The notes: a model not told the origin generated them from the sequence alone. DNA of 64,000 nucleotides from Panax quinquefolius (GCA_020205615.1 CM035153.1:78530040-78594039), one strand, 5' to 3'; shown: positions 20,984 to 34,264, counted from the stretch's first letter. Made by a program: numbers and translations.

Positions 20984-23122
20984 CTTGCTCTAAAACTCGT
21001 CTTTCATGATGCGAGTTTCTAGTAAGAATCTCTCTCTTATGCTGTATTTCCTCTTTGTTCTACGTGCATGTATGTGGCGCCACTCTCTAGTGAGTATGGC
21101 GGGACTCAAGGCTATATAGCGCATGAGTCTCGATTCAATTCAATTGTGCATGCATGTGCTAACTTCTCAATAGTGCGGGACTACTACATAGTATTTGCAT
21201 ATTTACCACCATTATTCCTTGGGCTTTGCGGCGCCAGCTATGTGCACCAAACATTGAAAAATTTTATTTTGCACAACGAACTTCTCGGACTCCAAATTTG
21301 ATCATTTTAAGTCCGAATTGGCTCGTTCAAAAGCCATTAGCTCACAAATCATATACTCTACGTGTGCATGCAAGAATTTTACATTTTTGACTTTGTTAGC
21401 TTAAAATTCACCTATTGGTTCATTTTTAACGAAAACGATAAACGTTCGTGAACGTTTAACGCTCGTTTCTTCGTTCTAAGTCAGAATTCGACCATTTTGG
21501 AGTTCGCAACTCTGTAATGCCAAATAAGACTTGTTCCCATCAAAAATCAATGTTTCCGAGCTCAATATCAAAATTTGACTTCTAATCTGAGAATTTCACG
21601 AGTTCGATGATTATTGTCCAATCGTGAGAATTCCGGCATAACGTCGTTACTTATGATTTGTTCATCGCTTCAAATGGATTCTATCCATCATATTAACATC
21701 CTAGCATACATATTACATCAACTTATTTACATGATAAGTTATTACTTATTCTCTATGAGTTTATAACTTATCAAAGTATAAACTACATATCATTTCATTT
21801 CTCATGACTTATAATGGTTTAAGTCTTCTAACCAACATTCTTACATCCTTTTATCATACAAACCTCATTCATGTAAACATGTTACAAGTCTTACAAGTTC
21901 TTCCTTAGTTCATAGCTTATTTATGAACAAAGTGCTTATTCACGGCTTATTAAGACTTAAGTCCTTAGATTAATCATTCTTTTCATTTCTTAGCATACAT
22001 GTCAATTAATCCACACTTCTCTTATCAACCTACAATGGTAGAGATGGAAGACTAATGACATAGGATCATTACCTTTGATGAACTAGCTTTTCTTCTTCTT
22101 TTCTAATAAATGAAAGTCTTGCTTATTCTCTCTAATAATTAAGTTGAAAGTGCTGGAGGAAAATTAACAACCAACAAATGAAATCCTAAGTTTGCTATTT
22201 ATAGGATTTCCTAAGTTAGGGTAATTTGGTCCATAGCCAATCCCAACTCCTTATTACACCTCCATACTATTCATTACTTCTTAATTAAGTTAACTTGCTC
22301 CTCACCTTAATTAGTTGGCCATCACATTATTATCTTGGTCACCAAGATTAACCATATGATCATGGGTTGCCCCATGGGTCACCCTAACCCATTGGATCAA
22401 TAGCTTGGGCTTAGGTTTAATTAACTTAACTTAAGCTTTTGGGCTTGCATTAATTTACTTTGGACTTTACTTTAACAACCACTTGGGCTTTAACATTACT
22501 TACACTTGGGCTTGCACATTAACTTCTATTGGACTTTACAAATTGCTATACAGTTCCACAAGTCCATTTCATTTAGCTAAAAGCCTTATAACGTATTGTT
22601 TACATATTATTCTCATATTCTAACTCGTATACTAATTCATAATATATGATATACTATCCTTCGTACATACTCGTATAATACTTCGTATCATACTCGTATT
22701 CATTACCTCGTACAATACCTACATATCATACAATCATTACAATAGCTTCTTAACGCTTTATTTTCCCTAACGTTCTCAAATTAAGTCCGCAGACAAAAAA
22801 TTACGTTCTCCACACTTGAATTATTATTACATAATCCATTTCACCTCGATATTATATCATTACGTATTTCTCGGAAGTTCAAAAATAATTCCCGAGCAGA
22901 AATCGATGAATAGTATTTTTCAAAAAACTTTTACTTTCGTCTTGGAAATTCAAACACTTTAATTCCTTCACGTAGTCTAAATACTACGACGTTCTGACGT
23001 TTCTAGGTTATAAAACGACATTCATCTTACTAACACTTAATAATAACAAATAATATAATTTTATTCATTATTTTATTAAACAAAATTATTTTACAATGGA
23101 TTCAAATTTCTCGGTCGTTACA
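20984..23122 (-). mobile_element. Y-element LTR copy R1, right segment
   Basis: The minus-strand LTR start TGTAACGACCGAGAAATT lies at 23122, identical to the start of R2 at 44062. It is collinear with 33105-34264 plus 43325-44062. Shared blocks: 'cacaacgaacttc(t/c)cggactcc', 'cgataaacgttcgtgaa' and 'gatcatgggttgccccat'. The last is the undisturbed target site of copia element B. A TATA box lies at 22195. The frame at 21068-21301 is not supported by any domain. Confidence 0.75.
22195..22203 (-). promoter_or_regulatory. TATA box of Y LTR (R1)
   Basis: The minus strand reads CCTATAAATAGC about 0.92 kb downstream of the LTR start. R2 keeps a weaker version near 34091-34099. Confidence 0.5.
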
Positions 23123-23395
23123 ACAAAATATTTGTTTAACATACTCAGTTTTCATTTGAAAACTATACCAATATAGTTTGGTAAAACATTGACAATACTT
23201 TGATAGATTATAAGAAATCCAACACATCGTAAGTCTAGCCGATAGAATTGGCTTTGACTTCATCATACATCAATTCATGCGTAAGAATACATGAATTACA
23301 AAGCTTGTCTAGATTGAACATAGACAAGGGTTAGAACACTTGCCTTCAGAGTCTGCTACTGTTATTACATGTTCACTTTAAGTTTTTAAGGTCTT
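23123..23395 (-). mobile_element. Y-element LTR copy R2, left segment
   Basis: This is the distal (3') end of the R2 LTR, directly abutting the start of R1 at 23122. It matches 9830-10085 closely. It ends with GTCTT (23391-23395), the left target duplication of copia element A; the right one is GTCTC at 32618-32622. Confidence 0.7.
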
Positions 23396-24057
23396 TGTTA
23401 GGTTTGTAATATTCATGAACGCAATCAAATTCCACAATATAAGCGGAAACGTGAAAAATCAGAGTTTTAAAAATTTTACAAACCATATACCCGGATCACC
23501 CTTTATGCACAATTATTAATTAAACGAAAAAGAAAGAATAAGAATCATACACTTGAAGATCCGAGCTTCCTTAGGTACAAGTTCACCTCCAATCATTTTC
23601 GCGTTTAACTTGAATCCACCGGGTTTAGTTCCTTCCTTTGATCAACGTTAGCCACCCAAGTGTTTGGCCTCTAGAGGTGATCCACAAAAGAAGAAGAAAG
23701 ATTCAAGAAGATGGGTGCTTGGCAAAACCCTAGTTTTTCTATCTCATAGAAAAGGAGCGTACTCTCCAATAATTGGAATCACGTATTCACGTGTTGTGAA
23801 AGTGTCAACCACCTCACCCATAATAAGACTCCTCTTATTTATAGATGTAGGCAAACCTCCTTAACAATTAAGGAATTGAGTTTTATTTAATTAATTAAAC
23901 TCCTTTAATTAATTAGGCTCCTAATCTTATTAGGAATAATTAATTAAAAACTATTAATTAATTTAACCTCCTAATCTTATTAGGAATATATGAGAGTATT
24001 TTTATTAATTAATTCCCAAACTCTTTTAGGAATTAAATAATAATAATAGTAATAATA

Positions 24058-24127
<70 letters not shown>

Positions 24128-25339
24128 GACTCTTCTTATTAATTTATATTTAATATTTCCAAAATATTAAATAATAAATATTAAGCTATTTAATTTATTC
24201 TATCACCATAGATTAAATTAAATATACTTAACTTATTATTACGATTATATCATTAACTTCTTAAATAATTTTCTTCCTTTTATGGTGTGACCCTTTAGGT
24301 TCTCCATATTAAACCGGGTCTGAATAAATCAATTAGAACAATTCTAATCTTATTTAAATAAATAAATTAAACTAATAATTTATTTAAATAAATAATATTT
24401 ATTCTACAATAAGGATAAACCACCCTAGCGATCAACGACTTTCCAGATAATATATATTTCAACATTAATCATAAAAGAACCTTTGAGTAAATAGTTACCG
24501 TACAATTCAATCCTTCCACCATACAATGTCCCAATTAAATATAAGATATGGAATTACTGTCAAGTCTTATTTTATTTAATTATATGTATTTCGACTCTTA
24601 AATGAACAACTCCAAATAATGCAAATTAGAAACTCCTTTCTAATTTCATTCTGCCTTGGCCAAGGACTTCTGGGTTGTCATTTATCGAATCACATAGAAA
24701 ATTTCTCTTCTTTTACTAGAAGTGGTAGATTCTTTATTGATCAGACATTATCTCCATGTACAACTTATTATACCCAAGCATACCCTTTGATATACCCTAA
24801 GGGTCTTAAGGAATAAGTCAAAGTATAACTCATCATACACAAGATACTATGATGATCTCAAGTCCAAGGATCACTTGTACAACTATTACTCTGAGAATTC
24901 CTATTTGACAGGCAAGTAAAACTCCATTAGGTATTCCTTAGCGAGCCAAGTTCAGTGAACTTATTCTCTAATAAGCACCTACAAATTTACTTTAGTGTCT
25001 CCACATAAATGATCATGAGATCAATCATCCTCATCCAATGAGCAAGCAACGTATGTACCAATCTATCCGGATTCACTAATTCCCAATTTAGAAATCCAAC
25101 GATTGGGAACTATTTTAGTTTTAAGATTTCTAAGAATTTAGATCTCATTAGAATGATCATTATCATTATTCTAAAAGCATTGCTTAAAACTATGAGTTTA
25201 TCACATATTATAAAACAACATCATTTAGATAATTAAAGCCTTTAATAAATTAATACTTTTTATTAATAAATGAATAAGATTGTTACAAAGTATATGCTTT
25301 ATCATCAAACATGATTGGCTTGTGTGCATACTACTTTCA
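23396..25339 (-). mobile_element. Ty1/copia element A, 3' LTR (1.94 kb)
   Basis: TGTTAGGTTTGTAATATTC at the left end and TTGAAAGTAGTATGC as the minus-strand start bound the LTR; the outer ends are TG...CA. A PPT lies at 25340. The partner LTR is at 30727-32617. The empty target AAGGTCTCTACAATAT is intact at about 10086-10100. It has a TATA box at 23836-23843 (minus) and an (AAT)n array. The 65-aa frames at 23664 and 24619 recur in every LTR copy and are not genes. Confidence 0.9.
24037..24127. repeat. (AAT)n microsatellite in A 3' LTR
   Basis: About 28 AAT units with two GTAATA interruptions. The 5' LTR has only about 8 units at the same site (31377-31402), so copy number changed after insertion. 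Confidence 0.9.
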
Positions 25340-25351
25340 ATCTCCCACTTG
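25340..25351 (-). other. Polypurine tract of copia element A
   Basis: The minus strand reads CAAGTGGGAGAT directly before the LTR start. GTGGGAGAT is the usual PPT of plant Ty1/copia elements. Confidence 0.85.
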
Positions 25352-25369
25352 CACTAAAGCCAATCGCCA

Positions 25370-27640
25370 TGGTATCTCATACCCTTCTTTTTTAAGTGAC
25401 GATTATCCTGCTATTGGATAAGCTTTAGTTAATAGATATGTAATGTAGTTCTTGAAAGTCCACTATCCCTATAGTGATTTCCCATCTTTCAATGATTCTT
25501 ATAATCAAATGAAAGTGCCACAACGCATGTTTAGATCCAAGATGAGACTTAGGAACTATTCCTAGTTCTGTAATGAACTTTTATCCAAACTATCAACTTG
25601 TAGCTTCATTTACATCTATATACTTTGTCTTTATCCCTAAACCAGCAACTCTTTGCTGTTTGGAACCTTTCCAATTCACGGCACCACCGTTCAAGGTAAC
25701 GATTTACCTTAAAGTGGATTTTCTGTCGTCTTGGTCCGTCTGAAAAACTTGAGTCTGTTAAGCCCTCTAGTTTAATTTAGACCCACCATGAATATGATCA
25801 CATGCTTAGTTCCAGTTAAGTACTTTAAGATGTTTTTCACTGTCTCATAGTGAACTTCTCCAGAATATGACTGATCAATATCAGTTCTCGTATATTTCAT
25901 TGTGTACATGATAGTTACTCATGCGATCTCTCTTTTTGGAGTCTTTGGGGACTATTAAGAGAGATACACTCTATAGCTCATCAACATGAGACATCTCTTG
26001 GAGTTTTCCATGCTAAACGACTTTAGCATCAAATGAATATACGTTCCTTGGGTTAAGTCGAGCATCCTATTAAATCTATCTATATAGATTTGTATCCCCT
26101 ATTAAGATACTCTTCCCAAATCATTCATGGAGGAATGTTTAGACAACTTTATCATTATTGATTGTAGCATTGGTATATCATTCCTTATCCGTAGTATATC
26201 AACATATAAAAATAGGAATGTCACGACGCTCCCACTGACCCTTTTGTACACACTAGGTTCATTCTTATTTTTGATAAAATCAAACTCTTTTGATTATTTC
26301 ATCAAAACGAATGTTCCATTTTGAGAAACTTGCTTCAATTCATTTCTTTGAGTGTCTACAACTCTTACCTCATCGTATATAACTAGATCATCATCTTCTA
26401 TGATGCGTACCTCATCGTATGTAACTTGATCATCATCATCCATGATGAATCCATACCTCCCAAGTATCTTCGGTACTATTCCAGATTTATGATTCGGTTG
26501 TGGTACAATAGGTCTATCTACAGGTTCCTCTTATTTGACTTATAGTATTTTGTGGTTCTTGAACTCTTCAAGATGTATTATCCTCCCATTAGCCCCTTCA
26601 ATGATAAACACCTTTATCTTAGAAGGCAGCGTGTTTCGCAACAAACACCTTTTGCTAAGTAGGATTATAGAACATATACCCTGAATATACTTTAGGATGT
26701 CCCACAAATCGACACTTGTCAAATTTTGTCCCAAGCTTTTCCTTTGAAACCTTTTCACATAAGTTGGACAACCCCTTATCTTAACATACTTAAGATTAGG
26801 AATCCTCCCTGTCCATAACTTTTATGGAGTCTTGGGGCTGGATTTTGAGGTTACCTTTTCATAGATATGCATCCATTTCTAGGGCATAACCCCAGAAAGA
26901 TACTGGAATGTTAGTAAAATCATTATGGATCGTACCATGCCCAACAAGGTACAATTTTTCCTTTCAGATACATCAATCAATTATTGCGTATCAGGAGGCG
27001 TCCATATGAGAAAACCATTTGAGATAATCTAGAAACTTATTGCACAAGTATTTATTCCTCGATCTAATCAAATAATCTTAATACTTTGTAAATTTGTTTC
27101 ACTTCTGAATTCTTTGAACCTTTCAAATAATTCACACTTGTATTTCAGTAAATACATATACTCAACTATTTGAATGATCATCTCCTTTTCTTATACTAAT
27201 TTGTTCAACATGCAAAATTATTTTCACGTTAGTCAAGTATACAAAATCCATTAAGTAATATTTCAGTTCTATACAAAACATTATTATTATTATAAATAGA
27301 ACAACAATTGTTCTTAAATATAATACCAAAGATTTCATTGTCAAACAATAAAATGGAAATAATGTTTCCAACAAGAACTGGAATACAATAACAACTTATT
27401 GACTTAATAGACTTGCCCGTAAGTAGTGTCTTTAAACTATAAGTTTTATGGATAATGCAGTGAACCTTTGCTTCATTTCCCACACATAGGATTACTTACC
27501 TTTGTTTAGTTTTCTACTTCTGCTTGGTCCCTTCATAAATCTATATTTATGATAACCAAAGTCGGTATCCAATACCCAAGTAGAACCTTGACTTAAAGAA
27601 AAATTTATTTTAAATCATGAATAAATTTATATTTGTAACT
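25370..27640 (-). pseudogene. pol: Deleted pol of copia element A (protease, integrase, RT and RNase H remnants)
   Basis: Domain order protease-integrase-RT-RNase H identifies Ty1/copia. Only about 2.3 kb is left of a usual 3.5-4 kb. Visible parts in sense order: protease with WVLDT at about 27580 (the DTG site reads DTD) running to about 27230; an integrase core joined directly to the end of the protease linker, so the HHCC zinc domain is missing; the integrase C-terminal motif CxFVG/FYNPT-like near 26700; RT only from the EPxVYKRVSGS motif (about 26250), where the catalytic YVDD lacks one Asp codon; and RNase H near 25860 (SGEVHCETVKNILKY-like). Many stops and frameshifts. Element B has the same junctions, so they predate both insertions. 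Confidence 0.8.
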
Positions 27641-27654
27641 GAAACTTCACTAAG

Positions 27655-28309
27655 CTTCTTTGGTTAGCCTCTGCAAGATGCTTCTTGCAATTTCTTTTCA
27701 GTGTCCAGGCTTATTACAGTGGAAGCAAACTCCTTTGTTATCCGTATCAGTTTTGTTCTTATTATCCTTTGTTTTTGCCTTTCTATTTACCTTCTTTGAA
27801 TCATTCTTCATTTCAGAAGATCCTATGGCCCCTACCAGTAGGACATGGTCTTTCTTGGTTAGAAAGTGACTCTCAATATTTTTCAACATGTTAAGCAAAT
27901 CAGCGAGGCTGATATCAAGCTTGTTCATATGAAAAATTCACAACAATTGTGAAAGGAGTCCGGGAGTGAGTGTAAGATCAAATCTTGGCTCAACTGTCCA
28001 TCCATGAAAAAACCTGTTGTCCTAATTATTCAATCAAATTGATCATGTTTAGGACATGTGTCAGTACTGTAGTGTCATCAGTCATTCTAGATCGGAAGAG
28101 CTCCTTAGATATCTGATATCTATCAGTCCTACTTTCCTCACCATCAACTACTTGATGTACAGGAGTATAGTAAGAGCATCCATGGTTTCATGCTGACGCT
28201 GAAACTCGTTACTCATGGATGCGAGCATGATGCATTAAGCCAACCTTACATCATCTTGCCACTTTCTCAAAGTAGCAATGTCTTCCTCAGAGGCATTGTC
28301 TGCAACCAT
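27655..28309 (-). pseudogene. gag: gag of copia element A with one CCHC knuckle
   Basis: The likely ATG is at 28309, in a context equivalent to 38976 in element B. The frame then reads a Ty1/copia Gag (UBN2-like) core broken by stops. Its open stretch at 27928-27698 begins MNKLDISLADLLNMLKNIES, becomes Lys-rich and ends in the knuckle CFHCNKPGHWKRNC (CX2CX4HX4C). Gag would form the element's particle and bind its RNA. The 5' half has at least three stops, so it is not expressed as a whole. Plus-strand frames at 27660-27894 are antisense shadows. Confidence 0.75.
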
Positions 28310-28663
28310 AATATTGCAGGGATAGGCGTATTAAGGACATAAGATAGCTTTTCAGCCGTGAGAACTATTCTCAAATTCCTTAACCAATCCATTTAATTTG
28401 GTCCAGTTAAATAACATCTAATATGTTTCACAGTGATAGTAATTCAGACCTTGTAAAATTCTGTAAACGAATTTGTTCTTAACAACATTTTAGCATACAT
28501 TCTTTTATTAATTACCAAAATAAATTAGGTCTTGTTTTAAATTGGTATCTCCCACTATTTTTTATCAAACTATATTACCCTCAATATATATAGTTCTAGC
28601 AATATCTAATTAAAAAGATATGCTAGTGATCGAATAAGGATCCCATTTCAAATGTATATAGCC

Positions 28664-28955
28664 TTGTGTGTGCACAACAAACTATATATAAATAAATAGG
28701 TAGACAACTCTTGTCAATTACATCAACTATGTAACTCCTTGTATTTTGCCTCTTAAATCATAATGGTCAGTGTGTGCACATCCAGAACTAAAATAATGTA
28801 AGTTAAGTCGGACTAGCATTTCCATACAAGTGAAGAGAAAACTATTGTACTTCTTGTGTGTGCACAACAAAGCAATAATGTTCAATTCCTTATAAACATC
28901 ATATGTAATAAAAACAACATCTTATATATTTAATACTTGCCTTGTGTGTGCACAA
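28664..28955 (-). repeat. Three dispersed TTGTG-TGTG-CACAA motifs (element A leader)
   Basis: Identical 14-base copies lie at 28664-28677, 28854-28867 and 28942-28955, each followed by CAA. Each can fold as a 5-bp stem with a 4-base loop. The three copies at the same places in element B all read TTGTG-GTGA-CACAA. Confidence 0.85.
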
Positions 28956-29103
28956 CAAACTAATATTAAATATTCAATACTCTATTGTTTCTATCATGCT
29001 AGAATGCGACGTTCGATATTCCAAATATCTTTTAACGTTACAACTTAATATAAAATATTTGAGGGGTTTGTTATTAATTTGTCTCATCTTGTTTAGCGCG
29101 CAT

Positions 29104-29104
29104 G

Positions 29105-29144
<40 letters not shown>
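29104..29144. repeat. (CA)n(TA)n compound microsatellite
   Basis: About ten CA then ten TA units in the A leader. Element B at the equivalent place (39765-39778) has only a short TA run. Confidence 0.95.
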
Positions 29145-29764
29145 AAATACGCGTTATATTAATTAACATGCGAAGCATGTTTGCATAATATATAATATAT
29201 ATAGTATAAGCATGCACATATAGAATACTATATTCTACCTGGATTGATTATGGACTTTTATTCTAGTTTGGTTCACTAGAGCCACCAAGTGAACCAAAAG
29301 GTCAAATCCTAGGGGTGCAAGAATTAATATTTAAATATAATTATTACATTTAAACCCGAGCTCCATTATAAATGGGTCTTCAAACGCTCCTTGATCCTTG
29401 ATCTTCAATTCTTCAAAATTAATTCTAACTATTCATATTACAAAAACTATTTAAAATAAATAAAAACCTTGATCAACAGTCAAGAGGAAGTACATAGGAG
29501 GAAGATAGAATTTACATTAAGAAAAATTAGATAAGACGAGGTACGCAGACCCCATTTAATAAAACACATACATTCATGCATCTAACTAAAATAACATCCA
29601 ATTGCATTGGTCAATAGTCCATAATCAATCTCATTTATTATCATACACATCACCATATGCATCAATAAATAACATTCATCTCATGTATAAAAAAAAACAT
29701 TCAATATATATAGTGATATTATTTAATAAGCAAATTTAGTTTGTATAAAATCTAATTTTGAATT

Positions 29765-30300
29765 AAAATAAACTCCTTTATTTTAATCCAAATCTAAATC
29801 AAAATAAAACTATTTTATTTTAATTTATCCAATTTTGAATAAAATAAACTATTTTATTTTAATTAAAATCTTTAATCAAAATAAACTCCTTTATTTTAAT
29901 TAATTATGGAATCCAATTACATGTAAAAAAAAAATTTATTAAAGGAAACACGGATTCTCTTTCCTATTCATAAATAAACTCCTTTATTTTGAATAATATA
30001 AAATCTTATTTCATATCTAAATAAACTCCTTTATTTAAGAAAATACGAATTCTCTTTCTTATTCACAAATAAACTCCTTTATTTTGAATAATATGAAATC
30101 TTATTTCATATCTAAATAAACTCCTTTATTTAAGAAAACATAGAATCTAATTTCAACTCCAATTAGTTATCATGTAATCCAATTCCAACTCTAATTAGTT
30201 AGCATGAATTTTAATTTTAAAATTAAAATAAACTTTATATTTTAAGATTAAAATAAACTTTTTATTTTAATATTAAAATAAACTTTTATTTTAATTATAA
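29765..30300 (-). repeat. Array of AAATAAA-CTCC-TTTATTT hairpins (element A leader)
   Basis: Six copies of AAATAAACTCCTTTATTT lie at about 29766, 29877, 29975, 30022, 30066 and 30113. Variant copies with loop CTA lie at 29805-29860 and simpler ATAAACTTTTTAT copies at 30230-30300. Each core is a perfect 7-8-bp inverted repeat around CTCC. The last four CTCC copies recur every 44-47 bases, alternating two flanking contexts, so the unit is a ~91-bp tandem duplication. Confidence 0.85.
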
Positions 30301-30309
30301 AATAATTAA

Positions 30310-30310
<1 letters not shown>

Positions 30311-30349
<39 letters not shown>
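30311..30349. repeat. (AT)n microsatellite
   Basis: About 19 AT units between the hairpin array and the PBS of element A. Confidence 0.95.
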
Positions 30350-30353
<4 letters not shown>

Positions 30354-30713
30354 CTAAGTAATCACTTGAATCCATGTTAATGGAAAAAAAAAGTGATTCT
30401 GCGTAGCCACTAGCCAATAACCCACCACCTTGAAAAAAAAAAGATTATCGCTAGATATTATAGATATTTGATAACCTGTTACTTGGAAGTGAGCTGGTGG
30501 CCGCGAATCAAGGAAATCCGTGAATGATTCTTTCTTTTCAACAGTCCGCAATATAATAGATTTTCGGGAAAGAAAAAAAAAATTCGGCTCTTTTTTTTTG
30601 GTTTTTTTTTTAAATAAATTTTATATAACAAAATTATGCCCAATTAAATTATTCTAAACACATATCAATATACATATCAAATAAAAATAATTAATAATTC
30701 CCATAAAAGTTTG

Positions 30714-30725
30714 GCTCTGATACCA
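30714..30725 (-). other. Primer-binding site of copia element A
   Basis: The minus strand reads TGGTATCAGAGC, one base inside the 5' LTR end (…CAAACCTAACA at 30727). It is a full match to the initiator-Met tRNA primer site. Confidence 0.9.
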
Positions 30726-30726
30726 C

Positions 30727-32617
30727 TGTTAGGTTTGTAATATTCATGAACGCAATCAAATTGCACAATATAAGCGAAAACGTGAAAAATCAGAGTTTCA
30801 AAAATTTTACAAACCATATACCCGGATCACCCTTTATGCACAATTATTAATTAAACGAAAAAGAAAGAACAAGAATCATACCCTTGAAGATCCAAGCTTC
30901 CTCAGGTACAAGTTCACCTCCAATCCTTTTCGCGTTCAACTTGAATCCACCGGGTTTGGTTCCTTCCTTTGATCAATGATAGTCACCCAAGTGTTTGGTC
31001 TCTAGAGGTGATCCACCACGGAAGAAGAAAGATTCAAAAAGATGAGTGTTTGACAAAACCCTCGTTTTTCTATCTCATAGAAAATGAGCGTACTCTCCAA
31101 TAATTGGAATCACGTATTCACGTGTTGTGAAAGTGTTAACCACCTCACCCATAATAAGACTCCTCTTATTTATAGATGTAGGCAACTCTCCTTAACAATT
31201 AAGGAATTGAGTTTTATTTAATTAATTAAACTCCTTTAATTAATTAGGCTCCTAATCTTAATAGGAATAATTAATTAAAATCTTTTAATTAATTTAACCT
31301 CCTAATCTTATTAGGAATATATGAGAGTACTTTTATTAATTAGTTCCCAAACTCTTTTAGGAATTAAATAATAATATAGTAATAATAATAATAATAATAA
31401 TAAGACTCCTCTTATTAATTTATATTTAATATTTCTAAAATATTAAATAATAATATTAAGCTATTTAATTTATTCTATCATCATAGATTAAATTAAATAT
31501 ACTTAACTTATTATTACGATAGTGCCATTAACTTCTTCAATAATTATTCTTCCTTTTATGATGTGACCCTTTAGGTTCTCTATATTAAACCGATTGTGAA
31601 TAAATCAATTAGAACAATTCTAATCTTATTTAAATAAATAAATTAAACTAATAATTTATTTAAATAAATAATATTTATTCTCTACAATAGGGATAAGTCT
31701 CCCTAGCGATCAACGACTTTCCGGATAATATATATTTCAACATTAATCATAAAAGAACCTTTGAGTAAATAGTTACCGCATAATTCAATCCTTCCACCAT
31801 ACAATGTCCCAATTAAATATAAGAGCATTGAATTACCATCAAGTCTTATTTTATTTAATTATATGTATTTCGACTCTTAAATGAACAACTCAAATAATGA
31901 AAATTAGAAACTCCTTTCTAATTTTATTCTCGCCTTGCCAAGGACTCTTGGGTTGTCATTTATCGAATCACATAGGACATTTCTCTTTCATTACTAGAAG
32001 TGGTAGATTCTTTATTGATCATACATTATCTTCATGTACAACTTATTATACCCAAACATACCCTTTGATATACCCTAAGGCTCTTAAGGAATAAGTCAAA
32101 GTATAACTCATCATACACAAGATACTATGACGATCTCAAGTCCAAGGATCACTTGTACTACTATCACTACAGGAATTACTATTGACAGGCAAGTAAAACT
32201 CCATTAGGTATTCCTTAGTGAGCCACGTTCAATGAACTTATTCTCTAATAAGCACCTATATACTTTCTTTAGTGTCTCCACACAAATGATCATAAGATCA
32301 ATCATCCTCATCCAATGAGCAAGCAACGTATGTACCAATCTATCTGAATTCACTAATCCCCAATTTAGAAATCCAACGATTGGGAACTATTTTAGTTTTA
32401 AACTTTCTAAGAATTTAGATCTCATTAGAATGATCATCATCATTATTCTAAAAGCAATGCTTAAAACTATGGGTTTATCACATATTATAAAACAACATCA
32501 TGTAGATAATTAAAAGCCTTTAATAAATTAATACTTTTTATTAATAAATGAATAAGATTGTTACAAAGTATATGCTTTATCATCAAACATGATTGGCTTG
32601 TGTGTATACTACTTTCA
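30727..32617 (-). mobile_element. Ty1/copia element A, 5' LTR (1.89 kb)
   Basis: TG...CA bounded and collinear with 23396-25339. It is followed by GTCTC (32618-32622), the right target duplication. It shares the A-type promoter segment (CACGTATTCACGTG) that distinguishes it from the B LTRs, so both A LTRs belong to one insertion. Confidence 0.9.
31167..31174 (-). promoter_or_regulatory. TATA box of A 5' LTR
   Basis: The minus strand reads CTATAAATAAGAGG, also present in the 3' LTR at 23836-23843. The B LTRs carry a different, weaker TTATAAGAG at the equivalent place. Confidence 0.5.
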
Positions 32618-34264
32618 GTCTCTACAATATATAATCACATAACGTAATACATTAGGTCATTAATAAACATACATGGTTCCTAATGAATCTTACCCTTCTT
32701 CTCAATCTAATCATGTATTAGATTTGTTACTATTGGTTCTGGCTTGCCGTTATAGTTTACATCATCATTGCGTTAATGTTCGATTGATTATCTTCAACCT
32801 TTAGTTATCATACTTAAGGTTTAATAATGTCTTAAACAATGTTATATTTAAGTTTTAGTTCATTACCAATCAATTAACGTTATTATTGTACTTACAAACT
32901 TTCCTTACTGTGCAATCCTTAAGGTTGGTATTTGCTATGGCTTAGCTTCTTCCTCAGGTTAAGCTGTCATAGCTACGCCGCCACTTTCCAATGGCTGAGG
33001 CATCGACCCGTCGCTGCGGCACCATTTTTAGTTCTATTTGCTGCGCCGCGACGTGAAAGTTCAGTAAGTCAAGACACTATACACTGCACTGCACCGCCAC
33101 ACTTTGGCCTTGGGCTGGCACCACGGCGCCAGCTCTGTGTACCAGACAATTGATAGTTCTGTTTTACACAACGAACTTCCCGGACTCCAAATTTGATCAT
33201 TTTAAGTCTGAATCGGCTCGTTCAAAAGCCATTAGCTCACAAATCACATTCTCTACGTGTTCATGCATGAATTTTATATTTTTGACTTCGTTAACTCAAA
33301 ATTCACCTATGCGTTCATTTTTAACGAAAACGATAAACGTTCGTGAATGTTCAACGCTCGTTTCTTTGTTCTAAGTCGGAATCCGGTAATTTTTGAGTCT
33401 GCAACTCTATAATGCCAAATTAGACTTGCCTCCATCAAAACCCAATGTTTCCGAGCTCAATATCAAAATTTGACTTCTAATTTTAGAATTTCACGAATTC
33501 GACGATTATCGTCTAATCGTATGAATTCCGTCATAACGTTGTTACTTATGATTTGTTCATCGTTTTAAATGGATTCTCTCCATCATACTAATATCTTAAC
33601 ATACATATTACATCAACTTATTTACATGATAAGTTAGTACTTGTGCTTCATGAGTTTATAACTTATAAAAGTATAAACTACGTATGATTCCATTTCACAT
33701 GACTTATGATAGATTAAGTCTTCTAACCACCATCCTTACATCTTTTTATCATACAAACTTCATTCATGTAAATATGTTATAAGTTCTTCCTTAGTTTATA
33801 ACTTATTTATAAACAAAGTGCTTATTCACGACTTATTAAGACTTAAGTCCTTAGATTATTCATTCTTATCATTTCTTAGCATACATGTCAATCAATCAAC
33901 ACTTCTCTTATCAACCTACAATTGTAGAGATGGAAGATTAATGACATAGGATCATTACCTTTGATGATCAAGCTTGTTCTTCTTTTTTTATAATAATGAA
34001 AGTATAGCTTATTCTTACTTATTCTCTCTAACAATTAAGTTGCAAGTTGTTGGATGAAATTTAACAAACAACAAATGAAATCCAAGCTCTATTATTTATA
34101 AGAAAAGCAAGGTTAGGGTATTTTAGTCCATAGCCAATCCCATCTCCTTAATCACCTCCTTACTATTCATTACTTCTCAATTAAGTTAACTTGTTAACCA
34201 CTTACTTTGTTTGGCCATCACAATCTTTTCTTGGTCACCAAGATCAACCATATGATCATGGGTT
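32618..34264 (-). mobile_element. Y-element LTR copy R2, middle segment
   Basis: Continuation of R2 between copia insertions A and B. Its first ~280 bases match 10086-10330, and from about 33105 it matches 21219-22385. It ends GGGTT (34260-34264), the left TSD of element B. The stretch 32905-33100 is more GC-rich than its surroundings and diverges from R1. The frames at 32932-33153 and 33150-33374 lie here and have no recognisable domain. Confidence 0.7.

Larger units (their letters stand above)
28310..30713 (-). other. Long untranslated leader of copia element A
   Basis: About 2.4 kb between PBS and gag with no protein domain. It contains three copies of a TTGTG...CACAA hairpin motif (28664, 28854, 28942), a (CA)n(TA)n tract, the AAATAAACTCCTTTATTT hairpin array (29765-30300) and an (AT)n tract. 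Such a long leader is unusual for Ty1/copia. The 65-73-aa frames within it are not supported. Confidence 0.7.

Noticed and set aside
24619..24816. 65-aa frame repeated at 31897 and 42598
   Set aside because: Recurrence follows from its position in the copia LTRs; no start context or domain. It is conserved only as LTR sequence.
32932..33153. 73-aa frame in a locally GC-rich patch
   Set aside because: Located inside the R2 LTR, without counterpart in R1 and without domain; probably local divergence rather than a gene.
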